From CANHBY01 sp031374415 (GTDB lineage Bacteria > Pseudomonadota > Gammaproteobacteria > Burkholderiales > Burkholderiaceae_C): 64,000 nt of DNA. The stretch spans positions 6,863 to 70,862 of the forward strand of contig JANMGB010000334.1 of assembly GCA_031374415.1 (NCBI GenBank). The letters run 5' to 3'. Below, in pieces: positions 9,141 to 18,196 of the stretch. The notes beneath the pieces are model-generated. The model made no database searches. It was not told the DNA's origin and saw nothing but the letters and a program-made list of their open reading frames with translations. How positions within the stretch are numbered: position 1 is the stretch's first letter; each line of letters opens with the position of its first letter. Position numbers and translations under genes: made by a program.

Positions 9141-10670
9141 TCAAGGCGCTGCGTCACCGTCCGTGTGCTTGGCACCAAACAAGGCGGCCACCTTCCTCTT
9201 GGACTTGATGTTGGGCGACAGGCCAGAGCGAGCGCTTGATGGCGTGGCCCCGTCCCAAGCGGGCTGTGCGTTGGGGCTGGCCACATAGGGTTGATCAAAA
9301 AACGGATCGCGCGCCCGCGAGCGAAAACTTGGCGTTGCAGGCGCCGACGGTGCAGGCACTGCCTTCACGCGCTCCGACGCTGAATCAGACCATTTCTCGG
9401 ACTCACGCTCCGGGCGCCGCGGGCGCTCGGGGGCCATCAACAGGGGTTCGATCTCAATTTTCTTTTGAATGAGCTTTTCAATGTCGGCGGCCAAGCGCGC
9501 ATCGTTGCGGTCACCCACGGTCACCAAGGTGAACGCCAGGCCCGAGGCGCCTGCACGGCCCGTGCGGCCAATGCGATGCACATAGTCTTCGGCATTGAAG
9601 GGCACATCAAAGTTGATCACAGCAGGCAGGTCCGCAATGTCCAAGCCCCGCGCTGCCACATCGGTGGCCACCAGCACATCGACCTCACCACGCTTGAAAG
9701 CATCCAACGCTTTGAGACGCTCGTCTTGCGACTTGTCGCCATGCAGCGCATTGGTGCGCAAGCCATCACGCTCCAGCGAGCGGGCCAGTCGGGCACAACC
9801 GAGCTTGGAGTTCACAAACACGATGACTTGCGAAATTTGCCGCTCTTTCAGCAAGTGAACAACCGCGGCCCGCTTTTCATCCGTGGCGACACTGAAAAAC
9901 CGCTGCTCAACGTTGGTGGCCGTGGCATTGGGACGCGCCACCTCGACCAACAAAGGGTTTTGCAGATAGCTCTCGGCCAAGCGTTTGATCTCAGGCGAAA
10001 ACGTGGCGGAAAACAGCAGGGTCTGACGCTGCTTGGGCAGGTAGCTCAGGATGCGCTGAAGGTCAGGTAAAAAGCCGATATCGAGCATGCGATCAGCCTC
10101 GTCCAGCACCACATACTCGACCTGGTTGAGCACACACGATTTGGCTTCAATGTGATCCAGCAGGCGGCCCGGCGTGGCAATCAATACCTCCACCCCCGCC
10201 TTCAATTCTGCAGTTTGGGGCTTCATGTCCATGCCCCCGAACACCACGGCGGCCCGCAGCTTGGTGTGCTGAGAATAGGTGGACACGCTCTTGGCCACTT
10301 GCACCGCCAACTCTCGGGTGGGCGCCAACACCAAGGCACGAACCGGATGGCGCGCTGGCGAGGCACTGGCGTTTTCATGCGCCAGCATCTTTTGCAACAA
10401 CGGGATGGAAAACGCTGCCGTTTTGCCCGTCCCCGTTTGGGCGGCCCCCATCACATCGCGCCCGGCCAACACCAAGGGAATGGCCTTGGCTTGGATCGGC
10501 GTCATGGTCTCGTAGCCCGAGTCGGCCACGGCACGCAACAACTTCGGGTCCAGCGGCAAGGTATCAAAACGCATGCCTTCAACTGGCACAGGCACAAGCT
10601 CAGGCTCAGGCAGCACAGGTGACAGGGAAAGTGTACTGAGCGCCTCAGGCGCGGAATTCGGTTCAATCAT
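9141..10670 (-). CDS. rhlE: DEAD-box ATP-dependent RNA helicase RhlE
   Basis: A 509-residue RNA helicase. In order: Q motif (GYETMTPIQ, ~53-61), motif I AQTGTGKT (77-84), Ia PTRELA, II DEAD (VLDEADRML), III SATF, then in the second RecA domain the V/VI segment ATDVAARGLDIA and HRIGRTGRAG. The C-terminal ~110 residues are basic and low in complexity, as is usual for RhlE, which acts in ribosome assembly and RNA turnover. The start is at 10670; a longer N terminus than E. coli RhlE (~30 extra residues) is possible. It is divergent from the rfb operon across 123 bp, which must hold both promoters. Confidence 0.95.
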   Translation of the reverse strand: MIEPNSAPEALSTLSLSPVLPEPELVPVPVEGMRFDTLPLDPKLLRAVADSGYETMTPIQAKAIPLVLAGRDVMGAAQTGTGKTAAFSIPLLQKMLAHENASASPARHPVRALVLAPTRELAVQVAKSVSTYSQHTKLRAAVVFGGMDMKPQTAELKAGVEVLIATPGRLLDHIEAKSCVLNQVEYVVLDEADRMLDIGFLPDLQRILSYLPKQRQTLLFSATFSPEIKRLAESYLQNPLLVEVARPNATATNVEQRFFSVATDEKRAAVVHLLKERQISQVIVFVNSKLGCARLARSLERDGLRTNALHGDKSQDERLKALDAFKRGEVDVLVATDVAARGLDIADLPAVINFDVPFNAEDYVHRIGRTGRAGASGLAFTLVTVGDRNDARLAADIEKLIQKKIEIEPLLMAPERPRRPERESEKWSDSASERVKAVPAPSAPATPSFRSRARDPFFDQPYVASPNAQPAWDGATPSSARSGLSPNIKSKRKVAALFGAKHTDGDAAP

Positions 10671-10793
10671 CCGCCGATTATCACCCCCTGGGCACCATGA
10701 CGCTATATTTCACATCACGAAATACCGACGACTCCGGTTCAAGCCGTAGAATTGACCTTTCGCCGTGTATGTCGGCAGCCCTCCTTACACACC

Positions 10794-11861
10794 ATGATCC
10801 TCGTTACTGGCGGTGCCGGCTTCATCGGCGCAAATTTTGTTCTTGATTGGTTGGCTACGCCGTCCGCGGAGCCAGTTCTGAACCTGGATGCGCTGACGTA
10901 CGCAGGCAACTTGGAGAGCCTGAAGTCCCTGGCCAGCGACCCGCGCCATGTGTTCGTTCAGGGCGACATCTGTGACCGAGCCTTGCTGGACCGCTTGCTT
11001 GCAGAGCACCGACCCCGCGCCATCGTTCACTTTGCGGCGGAAAGCCACGTCGACCGCAGCATTCACGGCCCCGGCAGTTTTGTGCGCACCAACGTGGGGG
11101 GCACCTTCACCCTGTTGGAAGCAGCCCGTGCGTTCTGGGCGCCGTTGCCCGCAGCCGAAAAAGCCGCCTTCCGGTTCCACCATGTGTCCACGGACGAAGT
11201 CTATGGCTCACTTGGGCCGAGCGACCCGCCCTTCACCGAAACCCATTTGTACGAGCCCAACTCGCCCTACTCGGCCAGCAAGGCCGCCAGCGATCACCTG
11301 GTGCGTGCCTGGCACCACACCTATGGCCTGCCCGTGGTGACAACCAACTGCAGCAACAATTACGGCCCCTATCACTTCCCCGAGAAGTTAATCCCACTGA
11401 TGATCGTGAACGCCTTGAGTGGCAAACCGCTGCCGGTGTACGGCGACGGTCAGCAAGTGCGCGATTGGCTGTACGTGAAGGATCATTGCAGCGCGATCCG
11501 TGAGGTCTTGGCGCGTGGCACCTTGGGTGAAACGTACAACGTGGGCGGCTGGAACGAGAAGCCCAATCTGGACATCGTTCGCACCGTCTGCGCCCTTCTC
11601 GATGAAATGAAACCCGACCCTGCTGGCAGCTATTCGCGGCTCATCAGCTTTGTCACTGATCGCCCGGGCCATGACAGACGCTACGCCATCGACGCCCGCA
11701 AGTTGGAGCGCGAGTTAGGTTGGAAGCCGGCCGAGACCTTCGAGACCGGCATCCGAAAGACCGTGCGCTGGTACCTCGACAACACCGAGTGGGTCGCCCA
11801 TGTGCAAAGCGGCACTTACCGTGACTGGGTCGACACCAACTACAGCCAACGGGGTGCGTGA
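10794..11861 (+). CDS. rfbB: dTDP-glucose 4,6-dehydratase
   Basis: A 355-residue short-chain dehydrogenase/reductase making dTDP-4-keto-6-deoxyglucose, the second step of dTDP-L-rhamnose synthesis. The NAD-binding motif is VTGGAGFIG at the N terminus. The HVSTDEVYGSL segment carries the catalytic Thr-Asp-Glu, and YSASKAASDH has the Tyr-xxx-Lys pair. ATG 10794 was chosen because the protein then begins MILVTGG, as in the family; the open frame back to 10752 has no support. First gene of rfbBDAC and of the whole + strand glycan locus. Its stop overlaps the rfbD start by one base. Confidence 0.97.
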   Translation: MILVTGGAGFIGANFVLDWLATPSAEPVLNLDALTYAGNLESLKSLASDPRHVFVQGDICDRALLDRLLAEHRPRAIVHFAAESHVDRSIHGPGSFVRTNVGGTFTLLEAARAFWAPLPAAEKAAFRFHHVSTDEVYGSLGPSDPPFTETHLYEPNSPYSASKAASDHLVRAWHHTYGLPVVTTNCSNNYGPYHFPEKLIPLMIVNALSGKPLPVYGDGQQVRDWLYVKDHCSAIREVLARGTLGETYNVGGWNEKPNLDIVRTVCALLDEMKPDPAGSYSRLISFVTDRPGHDRRYAIDARKLERELGWKPAETFETGIRKTVRWYLDNTEWVAHVQSGTYRDWVDTNYSQRGA

Positions 11862-12757
11862 TGAAGATTTTGTTGTTGGGCAAGAACGGCCAAGTCGGCT
11901 GGGAGCTGCAGCGCGCTCTCGCCCCTTTGGGCCAGTTGGTCGCACTGGACTTCGATACACCGGGTGAGCTGAAGGCCGACTTCTCCAAGCCGGACACCTT
12001 GGCGGCCACCGTGCGCGCCGTGGCGCCAGACATCATCGTGAATGCCTCTGCACACACGGCTGTCGACAAGGCCGAAACTGAGCCCGACCTGGCGCGTTTG
12101 ATCAATGCCAGCGCGCCAGCGGTGCTGGCACGAGAAGCCGCAGCACGGCAAGCCTGGCTGGTCCACTACAGCACCGACTACGTTTTCAATGGTGAAGGGC
12201 AAACGCCGTGGCTGGAAGACGATGCCACAGGGCCGCTGAGCGTGTACGGCCAAACCAAGTTGGAAGGTGAAAACCTGATCCGTGAAAGCGGTTGCCGCCA
12301 CCTCATTTTGCGAACCAGCTGGGTGTATGGCGCGCGCGGAGCCAACTTTGCCAAGACCATGTTGCGCCTGGCCAAGGAACGTGACCAGCTGACCGTGATC
12401 AACGACCAGGTGGGCGCCCCCACAGGCGCGGACTTGCTGGCCGACCTGACGGCCCACATGCTGCGCACTGCGGCACACCGGCCCGAGGTTCAAGGCACCT
12501 ACCACGCGGTCGCCGCAGGACAAACCACTTGGCACGCCTATGCCCAACACGTGATTGAGTGGGCGCGGGCGGGCGGTCAGCCGATTCGCGTGACGTCAGA
12601 CGCCGTGTTGCCTGTGCCCACCAGCAACTTCCCCACCCCCGCGCAGCGTCCCCTGAACTCCCGCCTCAACACCCAAAAGTTGCGTGACACCTTCCAGCTG
12701 ACACTGCCAGAGTGGCAACTGGGGGTTGACCGCATGCTGCAGGAATTTTTAGGCTGA
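11861..12757 (+). CDS. rfbD: dTDP-4-dehydrorhamnose reductase
   Basis: A 298-residue reductase for the last step to dTDP-L-rhamnose. It starts MKILLLGKNGQVG, an NAD(P)-binding loop typical of RmlD, and has STDYVFNGEG and YGQTKLEGE (catalytic Tyr-xxx-Lys) at ~103-130, then RTSWVYG. ATG 11861 follows directly on the rfbB stop (TGATG). rfbA follows after a 31-bp gap that holds CAGGGAAA as a likely ribosome site. Confidence 0.97.
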   Translation: MKILLLGKNGQVGWELQRALAPLGQLVALDFDTPGELKADFSKPDTLAATVRAVAPDIIVNASAHTAVDKAETEPDLARLINASAPAVLAREAAARQAWLVHYSTDYVFNGEGQTPWLEDDATGPLSVYGQTKLEGENLIRESGCRHLILRTSWVYGARGANFAKTMLRLAKERDQLTVINDQVGAPTGADLLADLTAHMLRTAAHRPEVQGTYHAVAAGQTTWHAYAQHVIEWARAGGQPIRVTSDAVLPVPTSNFPTPAQRPLNSRLNTQKLRDTFQLTLPEWQLGVDRMLQEFLG

Positions 12758-12788
12758 CGCCCCAGTCCATACCAACCAGGGAAACCAC

Positions 12789-13676
12789 ATGACCCATGCA
12801 CGCAAAGGCATCCTATTGGCGGGCGGATCCGGCACCCGGCTGCACCCCGCCACCTTGGCCATCAGCAAGCAATTGCTGCCGGTGTACGACAAGCCCATGG
12901 TGTACTACCCCTTGGCCACGTTGATGCTGGCCGGCATACGCGACATTCTGTTGATCAGCACGCCGCAAGACACGCCGCGCTTTCAAGCCCTGTTGGGCGA
13001 CGGAACCCAGTGGGGGGTCAACATCAGCTACTGCATTCAACCCAGCCCGGACGGCTTGGCTCAAGCCTTTATTTTGGGCAAATCGTTCGTCGACACCAAG
13101 CCCAGCGCGCTGGTGTTGGGTGACAACATTTTTTATGGCCATGACTTCCAGGGTCTCTTGCAAAGTGCCGATGCACAAAAGGTAGGTGCCTCGGTGTTTG
13201 CCTACCACGTGCATGACCCCGAGCGTTATGGCGTGGTTGATTTTGATGCCCAGAAAAAAGCCCTCAGCATCGAAGAAAAGCCAAAGTCACCCAAGAGCAA
13301 CTACGCCGTGACGGGTTTGTATTTTTATGACGAGCAAGTGTGCGACATCGCGGCCAGCATCAAGCCCTCACACCGGGGCGAGCTGGAGATCACGGATGTC
13401 AATGCACGCTACTTGGCGCAAGGCCAACTGAACGTGGCCATCATGGGGCGCGGCTACGCCTGGCTGGACACCGGCACCCATGACAGCCTGCTCGAAGCGG
13501 GGCAGTTCATCGCCACACTGGAAAAGCGCCAGGGCTTGAAGGTGGCGTGCCCGGAAGAAATCGCCTTTCGCTCGGGTTGGATCGGCAGCGAGCAGCTTGA
13601 AAAGCTGGCGACCCCCATGCTCAAGAACGGGTACGGCCAGTACCTCATGCAAATTGTAAAAACACAGGTGTTTTGA
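12789..13676 (+). CDS. rfbA: Glucose-1-phosphate thymidylyltransferase
   Basis: A 295-residue enzyme joining dTTP and glucose-1-phosphate to give dTDP-glucose, the first step of the rhamnose pathway. The nucleotide-binding signature GILLAGGSGTRLHP and KQLLPVYDKPMVYYPL are intact. VLGDNIFYGH holds the metal-binding Asp, and EEKPKSPKSNYAVTGLYFYD is the sugar-site segment. Full family length. The stop overlaps the rfbC start by one base (TGATG). Confidence 0.97.
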   Translation: MTHARKGILLAGGSGTRLHPATLAISKQLLPVYDKPMVYYPLATLMLAGIRDILLISTPQDTPRFQALLGDGTQWGVNISYCIQPSPDGLAQAFILGKSFVDTKPSALVLGDNIFYGHDFQGLLQSADAQKVGASVFAYHVHDPERYGVVDFDAQKKALSIEEKPKSPKSNYAVTGLYFYDEQVCDIAASIKPSHRGELEITDVNARYLAQGQLNVAIMGRGYAWLDTGTHDSLLEAGQFIATLEKRQGLKVACPEEIAFRSGWIGSEQLEKLATPMLKNGYGQYLMQIVKTQVF

Positions 13677-14212
13677 TGAACGTTGTACGCACTGCCATTG
13701 AAGGCGTTTTGATTCTGGAGCCCAAGGTATTTGGCGACCAGCGCGGGTTTTTTCTTGAAAGCTTCAATCAAGAAAAGTTCGACCAAGCGGTGGGGTACAA
13801 GGTGGACTTTGTGCAAGACAACCACTCGCGCTCCGCCAAGGGTGTATTGCGCGGCCTGCACTTCCAAAAGCCACCCCATGCCCAAGGCAAGCTGGTGCGC
13901 GTGACCCAAGGCAGCGTGTTTGATGTGGCGGTCGACATTCGCGCCGAAAGCCCGACGTATGGTCAGTGGGTGGGGGTCGAGCTGACGGGCGACAACCACA
14001 AACAGCTGTGGATCCCTGCGGGCCTGGCCCATGGTTTTTTGGTCACCAGCGACAGCGCCGACTTTTTGTACAAGACCACCGACTACTACGCCCCGCAGTG
14101 CGAGGGCGCGGTGCGTTGGGATGATCCGGATCTGGGGATTGCGTGGCCGTTGGATGGGATCGTGCCTGCGTTGTCAGCAAAAGACGCGCAAGCGCCCCAT
14201 TTCATTGAGTAA
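13676..14212 (+). CDS. rfbC: dTDP-4-dehydrorhamnose 3,5-epimerase
   Basis: A 178-residue cupin epimerase. The N-terminal strand LILEPKVFGDQRGFFLESF is diagnostic, followed by FVQDNHSRSAKGVLRGLHFQ with the catalytic His, and the VDIRAESPTYG and IPAGLAHGF segments with further active-site residues. It closes the set needed for dTDP-L-rhamnose. ATG 13676 overlaps the rfbA stop. A 91-bp gap with a T-rich stretch (14242-14248) follows before legB, so the legB unit may have its own promoter; no clear sigma-70 boxes were found. Confidence 0.97.
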   Translation: MNVVRTAIEGVLILEPKVFGDQRGFFLESFNQEKFDQAVGYKVDFVQDNHSRSAKGVLRGLHFQKPPHAQGKLVRVTQGSVFDVAVDIRAESPTYGQWVGVELTGDNHKQLWIPAGLAHGFLVTSDSADFLYKTTDYYAPQCEGAVRWDDPDLGIAWPLDGIVPALSAKDAQAPHFIE

Positions 14213-14303
14213 TTGGTTATCCTCTCGACCTCCGCGGTGTTCTTTTTTTAAGCAGTAGGGAAGCAGCCACCTCCTATAACGCCGTATCGTTTTTCGCACC
14301 TTC

Positions 14304-15326
14304 ATGAAGCTACATGGCAAGCGAGTCTTGGTCACAGGGGCAGATGGTTTTATCGGATCTCACCTCACTGAGCATCTGGTGCGGATGGGGCACGATGTCA
14401 GGGCCTTTGTCTATTACAACAGCTTCAATTCTTGGGGTTGGCTGGACTCAGCCGACTCAGACGTCAAATCACAACTAGACGTGTTCGCTGGTGACATCCG
14501 CGACCCCCACGGCGTGCGGACTGCCATGCAAGGCTGTGAAGTGGTGTTTCACCTCGCTGCGCTGATTGCAATTCCCTACTCCTACCATTCACCCGACACC
14601 TACGTTGACACCAACGTCAAGGGCACTTTGAATGTGGTGCAAGCCGCTCGCGAGTTAGGGGTTGAACGGGTGGTTCATACCTCGACCAGCGAGGTCTATG
14701 GCACGGCCCGTTTCGTGCCCATCACCGAAGCACACCCTCTGCAAGGCCAGTCGCCTTATTCGGCCAGCAAGATCGGTGCGGATCAGCTAGCGCTGAGTTT
14801 TTTTCACTCGTTCAACACGCCGGTCAGCGTGATTCGGCCGTTCAATACCTACGGCCCGCGTCAGTCCGCCCGTGCCGTCATTCCAACCATCATCAGCCAG
14901 ATTGCCTGCGGCGCGCGTCAAATCAAGTTGGGCGCCTTGCACCCTACGCGGGACTTTAATTTTGTGGAGGACACGGTACGTGGGTTTGTCGCTCTGGCTG
15001 AATGCGATGCCGCACTGGGGCGGGTCGTCAATGTGGGCAGTAATTTTGAAATCTCCGTGGGGGACACGGCTCGCTTGATCGCTGAATTGATGCAGGCGCG
15101 TTCGGGCCATGCTGTCGAGTTCACCAGCGACGCACAGCGCCTTCGTCCCGCCGGCAGCGAGGTCGAGCGCCTGTGGGCAGACAACGCTTTGATGGCCGAG
15201 TTGACCCGTTGGACGCCTCAGTATGGTGGCGTTGAGGGCCTGCGCTTGGGTCTGCAAAAAACCATCGACTGGTTCGCTAGCCCGCTTCATCTACAACGCT
15301 ACAAAGCAGGGCAGTACAACATCTGA
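14304..15326 (+). CDS. legB: LegB-type NDP-N-acetylglucosamine 4,6-dehydratase
   Basis: A 340-residue extended SDR. It has VTGADGFIGSHL, the LegB-typical Tyr-rich stretch AFVYYNSFNSWGWLD at ~37-51, HTSTSEVYG, and YSASKIGAD with the Tyr-xxx-Lys pair. In Campylobacter, LegB (Cj1319) takes GDP-GlcNAc to the 4-keto-6-deoxy sugar, first committed step to legionaminic acid. The PtmE-like gene at 27685 makes a GDP-linked substrate likely here too (inference). Followed after 45 bp by legC, the expected partner. Confidence 0.9.
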   Translation: MKLHGKRVLVTGADGFIGSHLTEHLVRMGHDVRAFVYYNSFNSWGWLDSADSDVKSQLDVFAGDIRDPHGVRTAMQGCEVVFHLAALIAIPYSYHSPDTYVDTNVKGTLNVVQAARELGVERVVHTSTSEVYGTARFVPITEAHPLQGQSPYSASKIGADQLALSFFHSFNTPVSVIRPFNTYGPRQSARAVIPTIISQIACGARQIKLGALHPTRDFNFVEDTVRGFVALAECDAALGRVVNVGSNFEISVGDTARLIAELMQARSGHAVEFTSDAQRLRPAGSEVERLWADNALMAELTRWTPQYGGVEGLRLGLQKTIDWFASPLHLQRYKAGQYNI

Positions 15327-15371
15327 GTCTCTGAATCCACGCCTCCCTTGCGACCTCGCCTCCCAAATCCG

Positions 15372-16565
15372 ATGAACCCACCGATTGACGCCCCCGGCGA
15401 ATGGATCACGCAAGTCTTAGTTGCTGTGGGGGACGTACTGGGCCCCGTGGGTCAGCAGCTGGCTCTGCATGAGCCCGAGTTTCAGGGGCGCGAATGGGAG
15501 TACGTCAAAGAGTGCATTGACACCGGCTGGGTGTCTTCGGTGGGCAGCTATGTGGATCGGTTTGAACGCGATTTGGCATCGTTCACCGGGGTGCGCCATG
15601 CCGTGGCCACGTCCAATGGCACCTCGGCCTTGCACATCTGCTTGCTTCTGGCTGGAGTGCAGCGCGGCGACGAAGTGCTGCTGCCCAGCCTGACCTTCAT
15701 TGCCACCGCCAATGCGGTGAGCTACGCAGGGGCCCAACCCCATTTTGTGGACTCGGAAGCGATCTCCTTGGGTGTCGATGCGCACAAACTGGATGCCTAC
15801 CTCCAGGAAATCGCTGAAGTTCGCCAGGGGCTGTGCGTGAACCGCCGCACGGGGGCGGTTCTTCGCGCCTTGGTCGTGATGCATGTGTTTGGCCACCCCT
15901 CAGATTTGGAGGCGCTGGGCGCGCTGGCTGAACGTTGGCGTCTGGTGCTGGTGGAGGATGCCGCAGAGTCTTTGGGTTCGTTGTACCAGGGGCAGCACAC
16001 GGGACACACAGGGCGCCTGGCGGCCTTGAGTTTCAATGGCAACAAAGTGGTCACCACCGGCGGCGGTGGCGCCATATTGACCAACCACCCCGCGTTGGGA
16101 CAACGGGCCAAACACCTCACCACCACCGCACGGGTAGCACACCGTTGGACTCTGTTGCACGATGAGGTGGGCTACAACTACCGCTTGCCCAACCTGAATG
16201 CGGCTTTGGGTTGCGCCCAACTGGAGCGCTTGCCCGACATGCTGGTGCGTAAGCGCGCCTTGGCTGAACGCTATGCCCAGGCCTTGGCCCGCGTGCCGGG
16301 CTTGAGTTTTCTTAAAGAGCCGCCTGGCACACACAGCAACTATTGGCTCAATGCGATGGTGTTGGATGCCCAGCACCAGGATCAACGGGATCAGTTGTTG
16401 AGCGTGTTGAACGATGCGGGCTACATGTCACGCCCGCTATGGGCACTGATGCACAGCTTGCCGATGTACCAAAACGCACCGTGCATGGACCTGAGCATGG
16501 CCACTCAGTTGGAGGCGCGTGTGATCAACCTGCCCAGCTCAGCCAAGCTGGGTGCCTTGTCATGA
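15372..16565 (+). CDS. legC: LegC-type PLP sugar aminotransferase
   Basis: A 397-residue DegT/DnrJ/EryC1 aminotransferase that would add the 4-amino group to the LegB product. Seen: the HEPEFQGREWEYVKECIDTGWVSS start of the domain, TSNGTSALHICL (PLP phosphate site), VEDAAESLGS, and the Schiff-base Lys in SFNGNKVVTTGGGG. It lacks the usual SF(F/Y)xxK spacing but matches the FNGNK form of LegC. ATG 15372 was used; the open frame reaches 15348 only through a TTG. About 97 bp without features follow. Confidence 0.9.
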   Translation: MNPPIDAPGEWITQVLVAVGDVLGPVGQQLALHEPEFQGREWEYVKECIDTGWVSSVGSYVDRFERDLASFTGVRHAVATSNGTSALHICLLLAGVQRGDEVLLPSLTFIATANAVSYAGAQPHFVDSEAISLGVDAHKLDAYLQEIAEVRQGLCVNRRTGAVLRALVVMHVFGHPSDLEALGALAERWRLVLVEDAAESLGSLYQGQHTGHTGRLAALSFNGNKVVTTGGGGAILTNHPALGQRAKHLTTTARVAHRWTLLHDEVGYNYRLPNLNAALGCAQLERLPDMLVRKRALAERYAQALARVPGLSFLKEPPGTHSNYWLNAMVLDAQHQDQRDQLLSVLNDAGYMSRPLWALMHSLPMYQNAPCMDLSMATQLEARVINLPSSAKLGALS

Positions 16566-16662
16566 ACGGCGGAACCATTGGCAGCACTGCGCGCCCACGT
16601 TGCCTGCGGGCCCTCAAGTCGTCATACCGTCATAACGTCTTCAACCCTGGACAGATTCGCCT

Positions 16663-17316
16663 ATGAACGACCATGACAAACAGACGCGAATCGACATCAT
16701 TGACTATGGAATGGGCAATTTGCAGTCGGTTCGCAACGCCCTGGAGCGCTTGGGCTGCGAGGTCAGGGTGTCGGATCAAGCGGATGATCTCCAACAAGCC
16801 GACGCGCTGATATTGCCCGGAGTGGGTGCCTTCGGTGAGGCCATGACGAACCTTCGTCGCCTGGGCCTGGTGGAGGCACTGCGCCGCACCGTGCTGGAGG
16901 AGCGCAAACCTCTGTTGGGTATTTGCTTGGGCATGCAGTTGCTGGCGGATGTCTCCGAAGAGCGGGGACAGCATGAGGGCTTGTCTTTGATTCCGGGGCA
17001 GGTGAAAGCGATTCCCGCGCGTGCGGATTTGCGTTTGCCGCACATGGGTTGGAATGGAATTGCCATTCGCCAAAATGCGCCCTTGTTTGCAGGGATCCCG
17101 GAAGGTGGCGCTTTTTATTTCGTGCACTCCTACCACTTCCAGTGTGAGGCCGCCCATGTGGCTGCCGTCACCGACTACGGCACTGACATCACGGCGGCTG
17201 TTCAACGTGATCATATTTTTGGCGTGCAGTTTCACCCGGAACGAAGTCAGCGAAAGGGTCAACGCCTGTTGAAAAATTTTGTTGAGTTTGTGGGCTCACG
17301 CATCGCACACGGGTGA
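16663..17316 (+). CDS. hisH2: HisH-type glutamine amidotransferase of the glycan amidination system
   Basis: A 217-residue class I glutamine amidotransferase. The nucleophile is Cys88 in GICLGMQLL, the oxyanion loop lies at PGVGAFGEA, and the His-Glu pair is in QFHPERS near the C terminus. It is HisH by family, but it sits next to HisF-type and N-acetyl-sugar amidotransferase genes rather than other his genes. In that setting (as with Pseudomonas aeruginosa HisH2/HisF2/WbpG) it supplies ammonia to turn an N-acetyl group into an acetamidino group. The pathway role is inferred from context. Confidence 0.88.
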   Translation: MNDHDKQTRIDIIDYGMGNLQSVRNALERLGCEVRVSDQADDLQQADALILPGVGAFGEAMTNLRRLGLVEALRRTVLEERKPLLGICLGMQLLADVSEERGQHEGLSLIPGQVKAIPARADLRLPHMGWNGIAIRQNAPLFAGIPEGGAFYFVHSYHFQCEAAHVAAVTDYGTDITAAVQRDHIFGVQFHPERSQRKGQRLLKNFVEFVGSRIAHG

Positions 17317-17323
17317 TCGCATC

Positions 17324-18196
17324 ATGCTGAAAAAACGACTGGTGGCTTGCCTGTTGATTCGTGACGGGCTGATTGTTCAAAGTGTTGGCTTCGAGCGCTA
17401 TCTTCCTATCGGGAAGCCGCGTTTTCCGATTGAGTTTGTGGTCAAGTGGGACGTCGATGAGATCGTTTTGCTGGACATGAGCGCCACAGCCCAGCACCGC
17501 GCCCCGGACACCGAGGTGTTGGCCTTGTTGTCGCGGTCATGCTTTGTGCCCTTGACGGTGGGCGGGGGCATCAAGTCAGTGGACGACGTTCGGCGCATCA
17601 TTCGCGCCGGTGCTGACAAGGCCGCCATCAACGCCCTCGCCATCAAACGACCGGAGTTGATCTCGGAGCTGGCAGACGTGTTCGGAACTCAGTGTGTGGT
17701 GGTGTCTATGGACTGTCGTCAGGAAAGCGATGGGCGCTATCAGGTCTACACCCACTCAGGCACGCAAGCCACGGGCTTGTCGCCTGACGAGTGGGCCAGT
17801 CGCGCGGAACAGCTGGGCGCAGGCGAAATCTTCCTCAACTCGATTGACCGCGATGGCTCCAAGCGGGGTTATGACGTGGCGCTGATCCGCCAGGTCACCG
17901 CTGCGGTGAAAGTGCCGGTGGTGGCCTGTGGGGGCGTGGGCAACTACTCGCACTTTGCACCAGGGATTTTGCAAGGCGGCGCCTCGGCTGTGGCGGCAGC
18001 CAATATTTTCCATTTCATCGAGCACAGCACGATTGTCGCCAAGGCGCACTTGCTTCAGGCCGGCATCGATGTTCGGCTGGACAGCGAGGCCACGTATGAC
18101 GGTCGCGAGTTTGATGAGCATGGCCGCTTGATCATGTTGTCGAGTGCCCGGCTGTCAGGGATCGAGTTCAAGCGCGGCGTGAGGGAGTCTCTATGA
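17324..18196 (+). CDS. hisF2: HisF-like amidination subunit (WbuZ/HisF2 type)
   Basis: A 290-residue (beta/alpha)8 barrel of the HisF family. It aligns without gaps to HisF at the N terminus (MLKKRLVACLLIRDG), but position 11, the catalytic Asp of true HisF, is Leu. The Asp equivalent to D130 is kept in VSMDCRQ. Loss of Asp11 fits the amidination-associated (WbuZ) branch, which keeps the ammonia channel but is not expected to cyclise the imidazole precursor. It is ~35 residues longer than a standard HisF. Start ATG 17324, 7 bp after hisH2; the stop overlaps the next gene by 4 bp. Confidence 0.88.
   Translation: MLKKRLVACLLIRDGLIVQSVGFERYLPIGKPRFPIEFVVKWDVDEIVLLDMSATAQHRAPDTEVLALLSRSCFVPLTVGGGIKSVDDVRRIIRAGADKAAINALAIKRPELISELADVFGTQCVVVSMDCRQESDGRYQVYTHSGTQATGLSPDEWASRAEQLGAGEIFLNSIDRDGSKRGYDVALIRQVTAAVKVPVVACGGVGNYSHFAPGILQGGASAVAAANIFHFIEHSTIVAKAHLLQAGIDVRLDSEATYDGREFDEHGRLIMLSSARLSGIEFKRGVRESL

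Noticed and set aside
14213..14303. JUMPstart/ops element or clear sigma-70 promoter before legB
   Set aside because: No GGCGGTAG and no convincing -35/-10 pair with proper spacing could be found.
16663..18196. hisH/hisF as part of histidine biosynthesis
   Set aside because: No other his genes are near, HisF lacks Asp11, and both are joined to N-acetyl sugar amidotransferases.
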